Shown here: positions 33,380 to 41,990 of the stretch, in pieces
Position numbering within the stretch: position 1 is the first letter of the stretch
Layout of the letters: every line of letters starts with the position of its first letter
Source: Clostridiaceae bacterium
GTDB taxonomy: Bacteria; Bacillota; Clostridia; Peptostreptococcales; Natronincolaceae
Assembly: GCA_020832135.1 (NCBI GenBank)
Contig: JAFIFG010000124.1
Location: 38,381 to 102,380 of the forward strand
Length of the DNA stretch: 64,000 nt
Direction of reading: 5' to 3'
Notes under the pieces: model-generated
What the model saw: the letters and a program-made list of their open reading frames with translations, nothing else
The model's database searches: none
What the model was told of the DNA's origin: nothing
Position numbers and translations under genes: made by a program

Positions 33380-34417
33380 ATGAGAAAAGGATGTGCCTTT
33401 GGTACCCATAGAGTAATAGAACCAAAAGGTGTTTTACCACAACCAGCTACAAAAATAGACAATAATATGGAGATTTATGACAATGAAATTCTTATTGATG
33501 TACAGACTTTAAATATTGATTCTGCCAGCTTCACACAAATTAAGGAGGAAGCTAAGGGTGATATAGATAAAATTAAAGAAATTATGCAAGATATTGTAGC
33601 TACAAGAGGTAAACATCAAAATCCTGTAACTGGATCAGGAGGAATGTTAATAGGAACCATAGAAAAAATAGGACAGGACCTAGAGGGGAAAACAGATCTA
33701 AAGGTTGGAGATAAGATCGCAACATTGGTTTCTTTGTCTTTAACTCCTTTAAGAATTGATGCTATAAAGGAAATAAGAAAAGATATTGATCAGGTGGATA
33801 TCGAAGGAAAAGCTATTCTATTTGAAAGTGGAATATATGCTGTTATGCCTAAAGATCTTCCTGAAAACTTAGCCCTATCGGTATTGGATGTAGCTGGGGC
33901 TCCAGCTCAAACTGCAAAATTAGTAAAGCCTAGTGATACGGTGTTGGTAATAGGCGGGGCTGGTAAATCAGGGATGCTATGTTTATATGAAGCAAAAAAG
34001 AGAGCTGGGATAACAGGAAAAGTTATTTGTCTTACTCATAGCGAAAGTTCGATACAAAGACCAAAAAATGCCGGACTTGCAGATGAATATGTTGTAGCTG
34101 ATGCCACCGATGCAGTAGGGGTAATGAACAAAATAAGTGAAGTAACTAATGGAGAAATGGCGGATGTTGTAATTAACTGTGTAAACGTTCCTAATACAGA
34201 AATGTCCAGTATATTAGCAGCCAAGGATGATGGTTTAATTTACTTCTTTAGTATGGCTACCAATTTCACCAAAGCAGCCCTTGGTGCTGAAGGGGTAGGT
34301 CGAGATACCACCATGATTGTGGGTAATGGTTATACAAAGGGACATGGAGAAATCGCCCTACAGGTTATGCGAGAAAGTCAAACACTAAGGAAGATATACG
34401 AAGAATTATATGCTTAA
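33380..34417 (+). CDS. kdd: L-erythro-3,5-diaminohexanoate dehydrogenase
   Basis: This 345-residue dehydrogenase oxidatively deaminates 3,5-diaminohexanoate to 5-amino-3-oxohexanoate in the lysine fermentation pathway, using NAD. The N-terminal GCAFGTHRVIEPKGVLPQPA and the internal GKHQNPVTGSGGMLIGTIEKIG are characteristic of Kdd, and the Rossmann nucleotide loop VLVIGGAGKSGM lies near residue 190. Length is normal. AGGAGG precedes the ATG. It is the first gene after the sigma-54 promoter, directly ahead of kamA. Confidence 0.93.
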   Translation: MRKGCAFGTHRVIEPKGVLPQPATKIDNNMEIYDNEILIDVQTLNIDSASFTQIKEEAKGDIDKIKEIMQDIVATRGKHQNPVTGSGGMLIGTIEKIGQDLEGKTDLKVGDKIATLVSLSLTPLRIDAIKEIRKDIDQVDIEGKAILFESGIYAVMPKDLPENLALSVLDVAGAPAQTAKLVKPSDTVLVIGGAGKSGMLCLYEAKKRAGITGKVICLTHSESSIQRPKNAGLADEYVVADATDAVGVMNKISEVTNGEMADVVINCVNVPNTEMSSILAAKDDGLIYFFSMATNFTKAALGAEGVGRDTTMIVGNGYTKGHGEIALQVMRESQTLRKIYEELYA

Positions 34418-34436
34418 AAAATAAGGAGGGACACTG

Positions 34437-35687
34437 ATGCGAAACTTTAGAGATATAGCTATTTGGAAAGATGTTACAGAGGAACAATGGAATGATTGGC
34501 AATGGCAGGTTAAAAATAGAATTACTAACCTAGAAGGTTTAAAAGAGGTTGTTAATCTGACAAAGGATGAGGAAGAGGGAATAGAAGCCTGTCTTGAATC
34601 ATTAAGAATGGGTATTACCCCTTATTATGCAGCATTAATGGATGAAAATGATCCAAATTGTCCAGTGAGAAAGCAGGCAGTACCTAGGAATGTTGAACTT
34701 GTAAAAGGCAGTGCAGATATGGAGGACCCTCTACATGAAGATGAAGATTCACCAGTACCGGGACTTACCCATAGATATCCAGATAGAGTATTGCTTTTAA
34801 TTACAGATATGTGCTCTATGTATTGTAGACACTGTACCAGAAGAAGGTTCGCAGGTCAACAAGATACCAGTACACCAATAGATCAAATAGATGCAGCTAT
34901 TGAATACATTCGAAACACACCGCAGGTAAGAGATGTACTATTATCTGGTGGGGATGCACTATTGGTTTCTGATGAGAGATTAGAACACATCATCAGTAAA
35001 TTAAGAGAAATAGAGCATGTAGAAGTGATTAGAATAGGAAGTAGAGCACCTGTAGTTATGCCTCAAAGAATTACTCCTAAATTTGTGGAAATGCTAAAAA
35101 AATATCATCCAATTTGGTTAAATACTCACTTTAATCATCCAAAGGAATTAACAAAAGAAGCGAGAGAAGCTTTAACTTTGATGGCGAATGCAGGGATTCC
35201 TCTTGGTAATCAATCAGTACTTTTAAAGGGAATTAATGATTGTGTCCACGTTATGAAGGACTTAGTACATGACTTAGTCAAAAATAGAGTTAGACCCTAT
35301 TATATTTATCAATGTGATCTTTCTATGGGGATTGAACACTTCAGAACGCCAGTTGCTAAAGGGATTGAAATTATAGAAGCATTAAGAGGTCATACTTCGG
35401 GTTATGCTGTACCGACCTTTGTGGTGGATGCACCTGGTGGTGGTGGAAAAATTCCAGTAATGCCAAACTATGTGCTATCTCAGTCGCCAGACAAAGTTGT
35501 ACTAAGAAATTATGAAGGAGTTATTACAACCTATACACAGCCAACTAGCTATACAGAAAGTTGTACCTGTGATGTATGTGCAGGAAAAAAGGAAGAAAAA
35601 TTAGGTGGTATAGGTGGTCTTCTGCAGGGTGACAGGGTGGCATTAGAGCCAGCTAACTTAGAGAGACACGAAAGAAGTAAGAAGTAA
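34437..35687 (+). CDS. kamA: Lysine 2,3-aminomutase
   Basis: This 416-residue radical-SAM/PLP enzyme converts L-lysine to L-beta-lysine, the first step of lysine fermentation. The radical-SAM cysteines are C126, C130 and C133 (CSMYCRHC), and the PLP lysine is in PGGGGKIPVMPNY near residue 338; a C-terminal CTCDVCAGKK motif matches the zinc-binding cysteines. Length equals the clostridial enzyme (416). AAGGAGGG precedes the ATG, and kdd ends 19 bp upstream. The gap to kamB holds a 79-bp repeat. Confidence 0.97.
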   Translation: MRNFRDIAIWKDVTEEQWNDWQWQVKNRITNLEGLKEVVNLTKDEEEGIEACLESLRMGITPYYAALMDENDPNCPVRKQAVPRNVELVKGSADMEDPLHEDEDSPVPGLTHRYPDRVLLLITDMCSMYCRHCTRRRFAGQQDTSTPIDQIDAAIEYIRNTPQVRDVLLSGGDALLVSDERLEHIISKLREIEHVEVIRIGSRAPVVMPQRITPKFVEMLKKYHPIWLNTHFNHPKELTKEAREALTLMANAGIPLGNQSVLLKGINDCVHVMKDLVHDLVKNRVRPYYIYQCDLSMGIEHFRTPVAKGIEIIEALRGHTSGYAVPTFVVDAPGGGGKIPVMPNYVLSQSPDKVVLRNYEGVITTYTQPTSYTESCTCDVCAGKKEEKLGGIGGLLQGDRVALEPANLERHERSKK

Positions 35688-35741
35688 TAAAATAGAGTAA
35701 GAAGCAAAATATAAGTATAGGCCTGATAAAGTTTTTTAAAA

Positions 35742-35820
35742 TGTCATCCTGAGCAATAGTGAAGCTTCTGAATGATTCCTAAAGCCTTCCGCCTCCCCCG
35801 GGTATTTCCTCAGGATGACA
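35742..35820. repeat. 79-bp REP/MITE-like element between kamA and kamB
   Basis: Perfect 12-bp inverted ends (TGTCATCCTGAG at 35742-35753, CTCAGGATGACA at 35809-35820) enclose about 55 bp. The left end matches the repeat at 16592-16618 (15 identical bases) and, less well, 54191-54205. It contains no ORF. The kamA-kamB gap (35688-35891) holds otherwise only the kamB ribosome binding site. Confidence 0.65.
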
Positions 35821-35891
35821 AATTATCAACTAAAACAAGGATCATAATAAGACGATATGCTTTAACTTCAACGTAGTTAGGAGGTGTAGAG

Positions 35892-36932
35892 ATGGAAATA
35901 ATGGATTTGATCAGACACAAATATAAAACCGTATCCCTTGTAGGCATGGCTAAAAATGCAGGAAAAACTGTTACATTAAATAGACTTTTAGAGGAAGCTG
36001 CTGAAAAGGGGATTACTTTAGGTCTGACCTCTATAGGTAGGGATGGAGAAGCTCAAGATATTGTAACTTCAACGGAAAAACCTATGATTTATCTATTAGA
36101 GGATACTATTGTAGCTACTACTGAGGACTGCTTATTAAGAAGTGATGCTAAGTTAGAAATTTTAGAGGTTACAGATTATCCTACCGCCATGGGTATGGTG
36201 GTCATATGTAGAGTGAAAAATGAAGGATATGTAGAAATTGCTGGACCAGATACAAACATTGCAGTTAAAGAGGTTGCTATGAGTATGTTAAGCCATGGTG
36301 CTGAAATTGTATTAATAGATGGAGCCATCAATAGAAAGACCACAGCATCTCCCTCCATAACTGAAGCTACTATATTGGCCACAGGGGCAGTATTAAGTAG
36401 GGATATAGATAAAGTAGTAGAGGAAACCATACATCAAGTGGATTTGTTTAACTTAAAGCCAGTGGAGGACGTCATGGTATTGGGATTAGCAGAGGAACTT
36501 TTGGAAAATAAATCCTATGGTGTAATTGATCAGAATGGGAATGTAAAAACTATAGATATTAAAACAGCCATCAATAGTGGAACAGTAATTGGAAGAGCAT
36601 TAGATGAAGATAGTCGCTATGTTATTTTAAGTGGTAGTTTAGTAAAAAAGACATTAGAGGATATTATGACCATCACTGATGCCTATAAAGATGTTACCTT
36701 TATTGTAAGGGATGCTACGAAAATTTTTATTGGAGCAAAGGAATGGAAATTCTTTGAAAAAAGAGGCTTTGAAATAAGGGTGGCTGAAAAAATAAATGCT
36801 TTAGTAGCCACTTTAAATCCATATGCACCTCAAGGCTATCAATTTAATCCAAGAGATTTTTATAAGAAAATGAAACAAAATCTCTCCTTACCGGTTGTGG
36901 ACGTCATGCTGGAGGAGGAATTAGATGAATAA
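35892..36932 (+). CDS. kamB: Lysine 5,6-aminomutase reactivase subunit KamB
   Basis: This 346-residue protein has an N-terminal P-loop (VGMAKNAGKTVTLNRL, near residues 17-32) and a conserved lysine-cluster location. Together with KamC it is thought to reactivate the adenosylcobalamin- and PLP-dependent lysine 5,6-aminomutase after cofactor damage, using ATP. It overlaps kamC by 8 bases. The name rests on family resemblance and the kamB-kamC-kamD-kamE order known from fusobacteria and clostridia. Confidence 0.85.
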   Translation: MEIMDLIRHKYKTVSLVGMAKNAGKTVTLNRLLEEAAEKGITLGLTSIGRDGEAQDIVTSTEKPMIYLLEDTIVATTEDCLLRSDAKLEILEVTDYPTAMGMVVICRVKNEGYVEIAGPDTNIAVKEVAMSMLSHGAEIVLIDGAINRKTTASPSITEATILATGAVLSRDIDKVVEETIHQVDLFNLKPVEDVMVLGLAEELLENKSYGVIDQNGNVKTIDIKTAINSGTVIGRALDEDSRYVILSGSLVKKTLEDIMTITDAYKDVTFIVRDATKIFIGAKEWKFFEKRGFEIRVAEKINALVATLNPYAPQGYQFNPRDFYKKMKQNLSLPVVDVMLEEELDE

Positions 36933-38577
36933 ATTTATAACCACAGAAATTCAAGAAGAAATAGGATTAAAGCAGGTATTGCAAAAATTACCAGTCCAAA
37001 GCCCTTATGGTAAGGATGCTAAGGAAAATATTAAGCCTTATCTTATGGAGGATCTAGAAGCATTAAAGGGGATATTAACAGATCTAAGAGTTTTTTTAAA
37101 GACTATGGAGCAGGATAGTCAACTGACTAGAGGATTAAAAAGAATCCTTGGGGAATTAAAAGATATTAAGGGTTCCATCTATAGAGCTAAAGCGGGAGAA
37201 ATATTAAGTGAAGTAGAATTTTTTGAAATAAAAAAACAGATGATAGCTATGGAAAAACTTCGGAAGTTTATCTTGAACTATAAAATGCAGATAGCTTACT
37301 TTAAGTTAGCACCTATGAAGGAGATTGTTAAAGTTCTAGACCCTGAAGAAACCGGCATGGAAACCTTTTATATATATGATGTTTACTCTGAAGTATTAAT
37401 CGATATACGAAAACAAAAAAGACAGACCGAAAACATTATACACCAGAAAAATAAAATCTTAAAAGAAGAAGTTTACAAAAAAACAGGTGTAAAGCCTAAA
37501 CTTAATGGAGAAATAATAGTACTGAAGGAAGATCAACAATTACTTGAGAAGTTTGTGGACTATGACAAGGTGTATCAAACGGCTGAAAACTTTAGAAGCT
37601 TTATTTTTAAAGTGAAGCCTTCCGAAGATTTAAAGACAATGAAGGCACAAATAGAGGATTTAAAGCAATTGGAGGAAGAGGAAGAATTTAAAATTAGAAA
37701 AAGACTATCGAAAACAATAGGAAACCATGCTGAGGCAATACTAAACAATATAGATTTTATAGGAAAAATTGATTTTACTATGGGGAAGGCTATCTTAGCA
37801 CTACAGACGAAGGCAGTAGAGCCTCAAATAGTGGATTATCCCAAGGTAGCTATTAAGGGTGGAAGACATGTTGTTGTAGAGGAAAAATTAAAATGTCAAG
37901 GATCTGATTATACACCTATAGATGTCAATCTAGATAGGGGTGTTACATTAATTACGGGAGCCAATATGGGAGGAAAAACCATTACCTTAAAAATGATGGC
38001 TTTACTTACCGCCATGACACAATTAGGGCTATATCCTCCAGCTGAAGAGGTGATTTTAGGTCCTGTGGCCTTTATTTATTTTTCCTCCGGAGATCAACAA
38101 TCTGCAGAAAATGGCCTCTCTACCTTTGGCGCTGAAATTCAGGGTCTAAAGGAAGTGATAGAGCGGGCGGAAGATACAGGACTTATCCTAATAGATGAAT
38201 TGGCTAGAGGAACAAACCCCATAGAGGGCTATGGTATTTCAAAAGGTGTTATCCAATACCTTAAGAAAAAACCTTCTCTAACGGTAATTACTACTCATTT
38301 TGATGGGCTAGGGGCTATAGAAGCAATACATCATTTGCAGGTTGTGGGTTTGAAAAATGTGTCACTGGAGATTCTAAGAAAAGAATTAGAGGATAAGAGA
38401 AATCATAAAGGTCTATTGGAAAAGCACATGGACTATAGGCTAGAAGAAAAAAGAGGCGAGGCAACGGCTCCGAAGGATGCTATTATGGTTGCAAAGCTAA
38501 TGGGACTTACAGAGGAAATTTTAACTGAAGCAAAGAAAGCGATTGGAGAAAGGGAGGGTAAAGTTGATGATAAGTAA
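36925..38577 (+). CDS. kamC: Lysine 5,6-aminomutase reactivase ATPase KamC (MutS-related)
   Basis: This 550-residue protein ends in a MutS-type ATPase domain with Walker A TGANMGGKTI near residue 350, a GLSTFGAEI segment, Walker B LILIDELARGTNPIEG near 420 and VITTHFDGL near 455. The preceding part is helical and coiled-coil-like, and the mismatch-binding domain of true MutS is absent. With KamB it should form the ATP-driven reactivase of lysine 5,6-aminomutase. It overlaps kamD by 11 bases. Confidence 0.87.
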   Translation: MNKFITTEIQEEIGLKQVLQKLPVQSPYGKDAKENIKPYLMEDLEALKGILTDLRVFLKTMEQDSQLTRGLKRILGELKDIKGSIYRAKAGEILSEVEFFEIKKQMIAMEKLRKFILNYKMQIAYFKLAPMKEIVKVLDPEETGMETFYIYDVYSEVLIDIRKQKRQTENIIHQKNKILKEEVYKKTGVKPKLNGEIIVLKEDQQLLEKFVDYDKVYQTAENFRSFIFKVKPSEDLKTMKAQIEDLKQLEEEEEFKIRKRLSKTIGNHAEAILNNIDFIGKIDFTMGKAILALQTKAVEPQIVDYPKVAIKGGRHVVVEEKLKCQGSDYTPIDVNLDRGVTLITGANMGGKTITLKMMALLTAMTQLGLYPPAEEVILGPVAFIYFSSGDQQSAENGLSTFGAEIQGLKEVIERAEDTGLILIDELARGTNPIEGYGISKGVIQYLKKKPSLTVITTHFDGLGAIEAIHHLQVVGLKNVSLEILRKELEDKRNHKGLLEKHMDYRLEEKRGEATAPKDAIMVAKLMGLTEEILTEAKKAIGEREGKVDDK

Positions 38578-40123
38578 ACTAAACATAGATGCAAGCATAG
38601 TGGGGAAGGCTAGAGGTGCAGCTGGAAACATAGCTGAAGAGGTACAGAAATTCATTGAGGAACATACTACGGTGACGGTGGAGAGAACTGTAGTACGACT
38701 TTTAGGAATCGATGGAGTAGATGAAATAGATACACCTCTACCAAATGTTGTTGTGGATAACATTAAAGAGGGTGGAGGTTTAGGCAATGGTGCTGCCTAT
38801 TGGATAGGGAATGCTATGGTTCAAACGGGAAACACGCCTCAAGAAATTGCAGAGGCTGTTGCTAAAGGGGAACTAGATTTAACTAAGGTACCAGCTCAAA
38901 AACTAGAGGATATACAAAATAGTATTAATGGTATAGCACAAAAAACGGTAGATAGAATTGGTAACAACAGAAAGAAAAGAGAAGATTTTATAAGTAATGT
39001 GGGGGAAGGCAAAAAACCCTACCTTTATGTAATTGTAGCAACTGGTAATATTTATGAAGATGTTGTTCAAGCCCAGGCGGCTGCTAGACAAGGGGCAGAC
39101 GTTATAGCTGTTATTAGAAGTACTGCTCAAAGTTTACTGGATTATGTACCCTATGGTGCTACAACAGAAGGCTTTGGAGGAACCTATGCCACGCAGGAGA
39201 ACTTTAGAATTATGAGAAAAGCCCTAGATGAAGTAGGAGAAGAGGTAGGACGTTATATTAGACTATGTAACTACTGCTCAGGTTTATGTATGCCAGAAAT
39301 AGCAGCTATGGGGGCTATAGAAGGTTTGGATATGATGCTGAATGATGCTCTATATGGAATTTTGTTTAGAGATATTAATATGCAAAGAACCTTAGTGGAT
39401 CAGTATTTTTCGAGGATCATTAATGGCTATGCCGGTATCATTATTAATACTGGAGAAGACAATTATCTAACGACTGCTGATGCTGTGGAGGAGGCTCATA
39501 CAGTACTGGCATCTCAATTTATTAATGAACAATTTGCCCTAAAGGCTGGTGTTCCAGAAGAACAAATGGGTCTAGGTCATGCCTTTGAAATGAATCCAAA
39601 CTTAGAAAATGGGTTTTTGTGGGAATTGGCTCAAGCACAGATGGCTAAGGAAATATTTCCTAAAGCACCATTAAAATATATGCCACCAACAAAATTTAAG
39701 ACAGGAGATATCTTTAAAGGACATGTACAAGATGCTATGTTTAATATGATATCCATATGGACGAATCAAGGAATACAGTTGCTAGGGATGCTAACAGAAG
39801 CTATACACACACCTCATTTACATGATAGAGCTTTAGCCATAGAAAATGCTAAATATATCTTTAATAACTGCCGGGACTTAGGAGAGGAAATAGAATTTAA
39901 AAAGGATGGTATCATCCAAAAAAGAGCTCAAGAGGTATTGTTTAATGCTACCAATCTCCTAGAGCAGATTGAAAAAGAAGGTATTTTCTCTACAATTGAG
40001 GGAGGAAAATTTGGTGGTGTTAAACGTTTAAGAGATGGTGGAAAAGGTTTAGAGGGAGTAATGAAAAAGGCAGAAGGCTACTTTAATCCCTTTGTAGACA
40101 TGATGTTAGGGGGTAATAAATAA
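38567..40123 (+). CDS. kamD: Lysine 5,6-aminomutase alpha subunit
   Basis: This 518-residue alpha subunit (TIM barrel) of the adenosylcobalamin/PLP-dependent D-lysine/beta-lysine 5,6-aminomutase carries the substrate site. VTVERTVVRLLGIDGVDE near residue 38 and IRLCNYCSGLCMPEIAAMGA near 235 are conserved in KamD. The ATG at 38567, inside the end of kamC, is chosen because GGGAGGG lies upstream; an earlier TTG at 38543 is unlikely. It abuts kamE by a one-base overlap. Confidence 0.95.
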   Translation: MISKLNIDASIVGKARGAAGNIAEEVQKFIEEHTTVTVERTVVRLLGIDGVDEIDTPLPNVVVDNIKEGGGLGNGAAYWIGNAMVQTGNTPQEIAEAVAKGELDLTKVPAQKLEDIQNSINGIAQKTVDRIGNNRKKREDFISNVGEGKKPYLYVIVATGNIYEDVVQAQAAARQGADVIAVIRSTAQSLLDYVPYGATTEGFGGTYATQENFRIMRKALDEVGEEVGRYIRLCNYCSGLCMPEIAAMGAIEGLDMMLNDALYGILFRDINMQRTLVDQYFSRIINGYAGIIINTGEDNYLTTADAVEEAHTVLASQFINEQFALKAGVPEEQMGLGHAFEMNPNLENGFLWELAQAQMAKEIFPKAPLKYMPPTKFKTGDIFKGHVQDAMFNMISIWTNQGIQLLGMLTEAIHTPHLHDRALAIENAKYIFNNCRDLGEEIEFKKDGIIQKRAQEVLFNATNLLEQIEKEGIFSTIEGGKFGGVKRLRDGGKGLEGVMKKAEGYFNPFVDMMLGGNK

Positions 40124-40878
40124 TGGCATTAGAAAAGGTGGATTTAACAAAAGTTAAACCCTATGGAGATACATTAAATGATGGTATGACTCAGGTTAGT
40201 TTTACTTTACCAGTACCCTATGGAGATGAGTCAAAGGAAGCTGCAAGGCGCCTTGCTATTAAGATGGGTTTAGAGGAAGCCAGTGTAGTAGAAGCTAAGG
40301 ATTTAGGTGTAGGCTATACCTACTTTGTAGTTTATGGGAAATGCCAACATACAATAGATTATTCAACAATTCAAGTGCCAAAAGTAGAAGTAGATACCAT
40401 GGAAAAGGAAGAAGTAGAAGCTTATATTGAAAAGCATATAGGTAGAGATGTTGTTATTTTAGGTGCTTGCACCGGTACAGATGCCCATACGGTAGGAATT
40501 GATGCCATCATGAATATGAAGGGCTTTGATGGTCATTATGGATTAGAACGTTATAAGGGTATGGAAGCTCATAATTTAGGTAGCCAGGTACCTAATGAAG
40601 AGTTGGTGGCAAAGGCTATAGAATTAAAGGCGGATGCTCTACTGGTATCGCAGGTTGTTACACAAAAAGATGTACACATCTCAAATCTGACAGAATTGGT
40701 GGAACTTTTAGAAGCAGAGGGAATAAGAGATAAAGTAGTCTTAGTTTGTGGCGGACCAAGACTATCCCACGAACTGGCAAAAGAACTGGGCTATGATGCT
40801 GGCTTTGGTTCTGGAAGCTATGCAGAAGATGTTGCTTCCTTTGTAGTTGAAGAAATGGTGAAAAGAAAATTAGGATAA
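40123..40878 (+). CDS. kamE: Lysine 5,6-aminomutase beta subunit (B12-binding)
   Basis: This 251-residue beta subunit binds adenosylcobalamin and PLP. D120-A-H122-T-V-G125 is the DxHxxG motif that supplies the cobalt-ligating histidine, and K133, eleven residues later, is in the position of the PLP lysine of the Clostridium sticklandii enzyme. The C-terminal Rossmann-like domain ends with VCGGPRLS and GFGSGSYAEDV. It is the last gene of the operon here; the genes usually next in the pathway (kce, kal) are not in the window. Confidence 0.95.
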   Translation: MALEKVDLTKVKPYGDTLNDGMTQVSFTLPVPYGDESKEAARRLAIKMGLEEASVVEAKDLGVGYTYFVVYGKCQHTIDYSTIQVPKVEVDTMEKEEVEAYIEKHIGRDVVILGACTGTDAHTVGIDAIMNMKGFDGHYGLERYKGMEAHNLGSQVPNEELVAKAIELKADALLVSQVVTQKDVHISNLTELVELLEAEGIRDKVVLVCGGPRLSHELAKELGYDAGFGSGSYAEDVASFVVEEMVKRKLG

Positions 40879-40882
40879 ATAT

Positions 40883-40923
40883 AAAAAACACAAATCCCTT
40901 TTATGGGGGTTTGTGTTTTTTTT
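40883..40923 (+). terminator. Strong terminator of the lysine operon
   Basis: A long stem (AAAAAACACAAATCCC with GGGGGTTTGTGTTTTTT, one G-T pair) ends in eight T residues. From 40924 to the yabS start at 41214 (about 290 bp) I see no gene, only a possible forespore promoter near the end. Confidence 0.93.
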
Positions 40924-41162
40924 GTGGAGAAAAATAAGAAATCGTAAATTAATACAAAATAATTTACTAAACAACTATTTCCGGGGAAATACAATTAAAT
41001 TCGCCATGTTTTTCCAATGCAAGCTTCTCTAATACATCACCAAAGCTCCTCTAAACACTAGAACAGCTCCTGAAATTCGAGGCATATTCTTGTGTGGTAC
41101 TAGCATATAAATATTATAATGAAAATTACATTGTCTCAACTTATATCTTTGCTACTAATCAA

Positions 41163-41191
41163 GTATATAAAACCCTCAATTGGTAATACTT
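41163..41191 (+). promoter_or_regulatory. Possible sigma-F (forespore) promoter for yabS-yabT
   Basis: GTATA at 41163-41167 fits the -35 pattern GYWTA, and GGTAATACTT at 41182-41191 fits the -10 pattern GGNRANAMTW in full. The spacer is 14 bases, a base or two shorter than usual. yabT is a sigma-F gene in Bacillus subtilis, which makes the match more credible. Confidence 0.4.
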
Positions 41192-41213
41192 TCAAAAAAA
41201 TAGGAGGTAAATT

Positions 41214-41942
41214 ATGGTGAATAAAGAAGCGGTTGTGAAGCAAATTGTATTGGTAACTGATGGGCAATCAAATATAGGGAACAATCCTATAGATGTTTCT
41301 AAAGAGGCTTATGAGAGAGGCATTGTTGTAAATACCATTGGTATTATGAATCAAAACCAGCAGGAAAAGCCCTTGGATGAAATTGTTGGCATAGCTAGAT
41401 CGGGTGGTGGAACCTATGAATATACCTATTTAGACGATTTATACAAAACAATGCAAAGTGTAACCTACAAAACTGTTAATAGTACTATACAGGATGCAGT
41501 CAATAAACAGCTAAAAGAAATTATAGGACAAGACTTAGATAGTATGGAGCCTGAATCTAGAAGTAAAATACTCAATTATATAGACGATTTTTCTGATGAA
41601 ATTAAACTTCAAACTTGTATTCTAATGGATTGTAGCGGAAGCATGGCAAATAAAATACATGTGGCACGACATAGTATTCTGGATCTAATGACTTCGTTGA
41701 AAAGCAGGAGGGGTAAAGCGGAGGTAGCGATCATTGCTTACCCTGGAGAAAGAGGAGAAGCTACCAAGGTCATTTATAGATTTGAAGAAGATGAAAAAAA
41801 GCTAGAGGAAAATCTTTATGCTATGAAACCTAAGGGAGGTACTCCTACAGCAGAAGCAATTCAACATGCCATCAAGCTTATAGAGGATTACAATGAAATG
41901 CACATAAATCAGGAGCTAATAGAAGTGGATGCAATGGGTTAA
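41214..41942 (+). CDS. yabS: YabS-like von Willebrand factor A domain protein
   Basis: This 242-residue protein matches the architecture of Bacillus YabS: the second half of a vWA-like fold at the N-terminus (IVLVTDGQSNIGNNP, IVVNTIGIM), then a full vWA domain from about residue 135 with the metal site MDCSGSMANK and the second loop KGGTPTAEA. It may present ligands to the kinase encoded next. Location ahead of yabT-tilS-ftsH also fits. Its function is not established even in Bacillus. AGGAGGT precedes the ATG. Confidence 0.8.
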   Translation: MVNKEAVVKQIVLVTDGQSNIGNNPIDVSKEAYERGIVVNTIGIMNQNQQEKPLDEIVGIARSGGGTYEYTYLDDLYKTMQSVTYKTVNSTIQDAVNKQLKEIIGQDLDSMEPESRSKILNYIDDFSDEIKLQTCILMDCSGSMANKIHVARHSILDLMTSLKSRRGKAEVAIIAYPGERGEATKVIYRFEEDEKKLEENLYAMKPKGGTPTAEAIQHAIKLIEDYNEMHINQELIEVDAMG

Positions 41943-41990
41943 CGGAGGATGAGGATTCTCCGTTATTTACTCTAACGAAGAGGTGGTATA

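Noticed and set aside
35688..35891. A promoter or riboswitch between kamA and kamB
   Set aside because: The gap is explained by the 79-bp repeat and the kamB ribosome binding site; no -35/-10 pair or -24/-12 pair was convincing.
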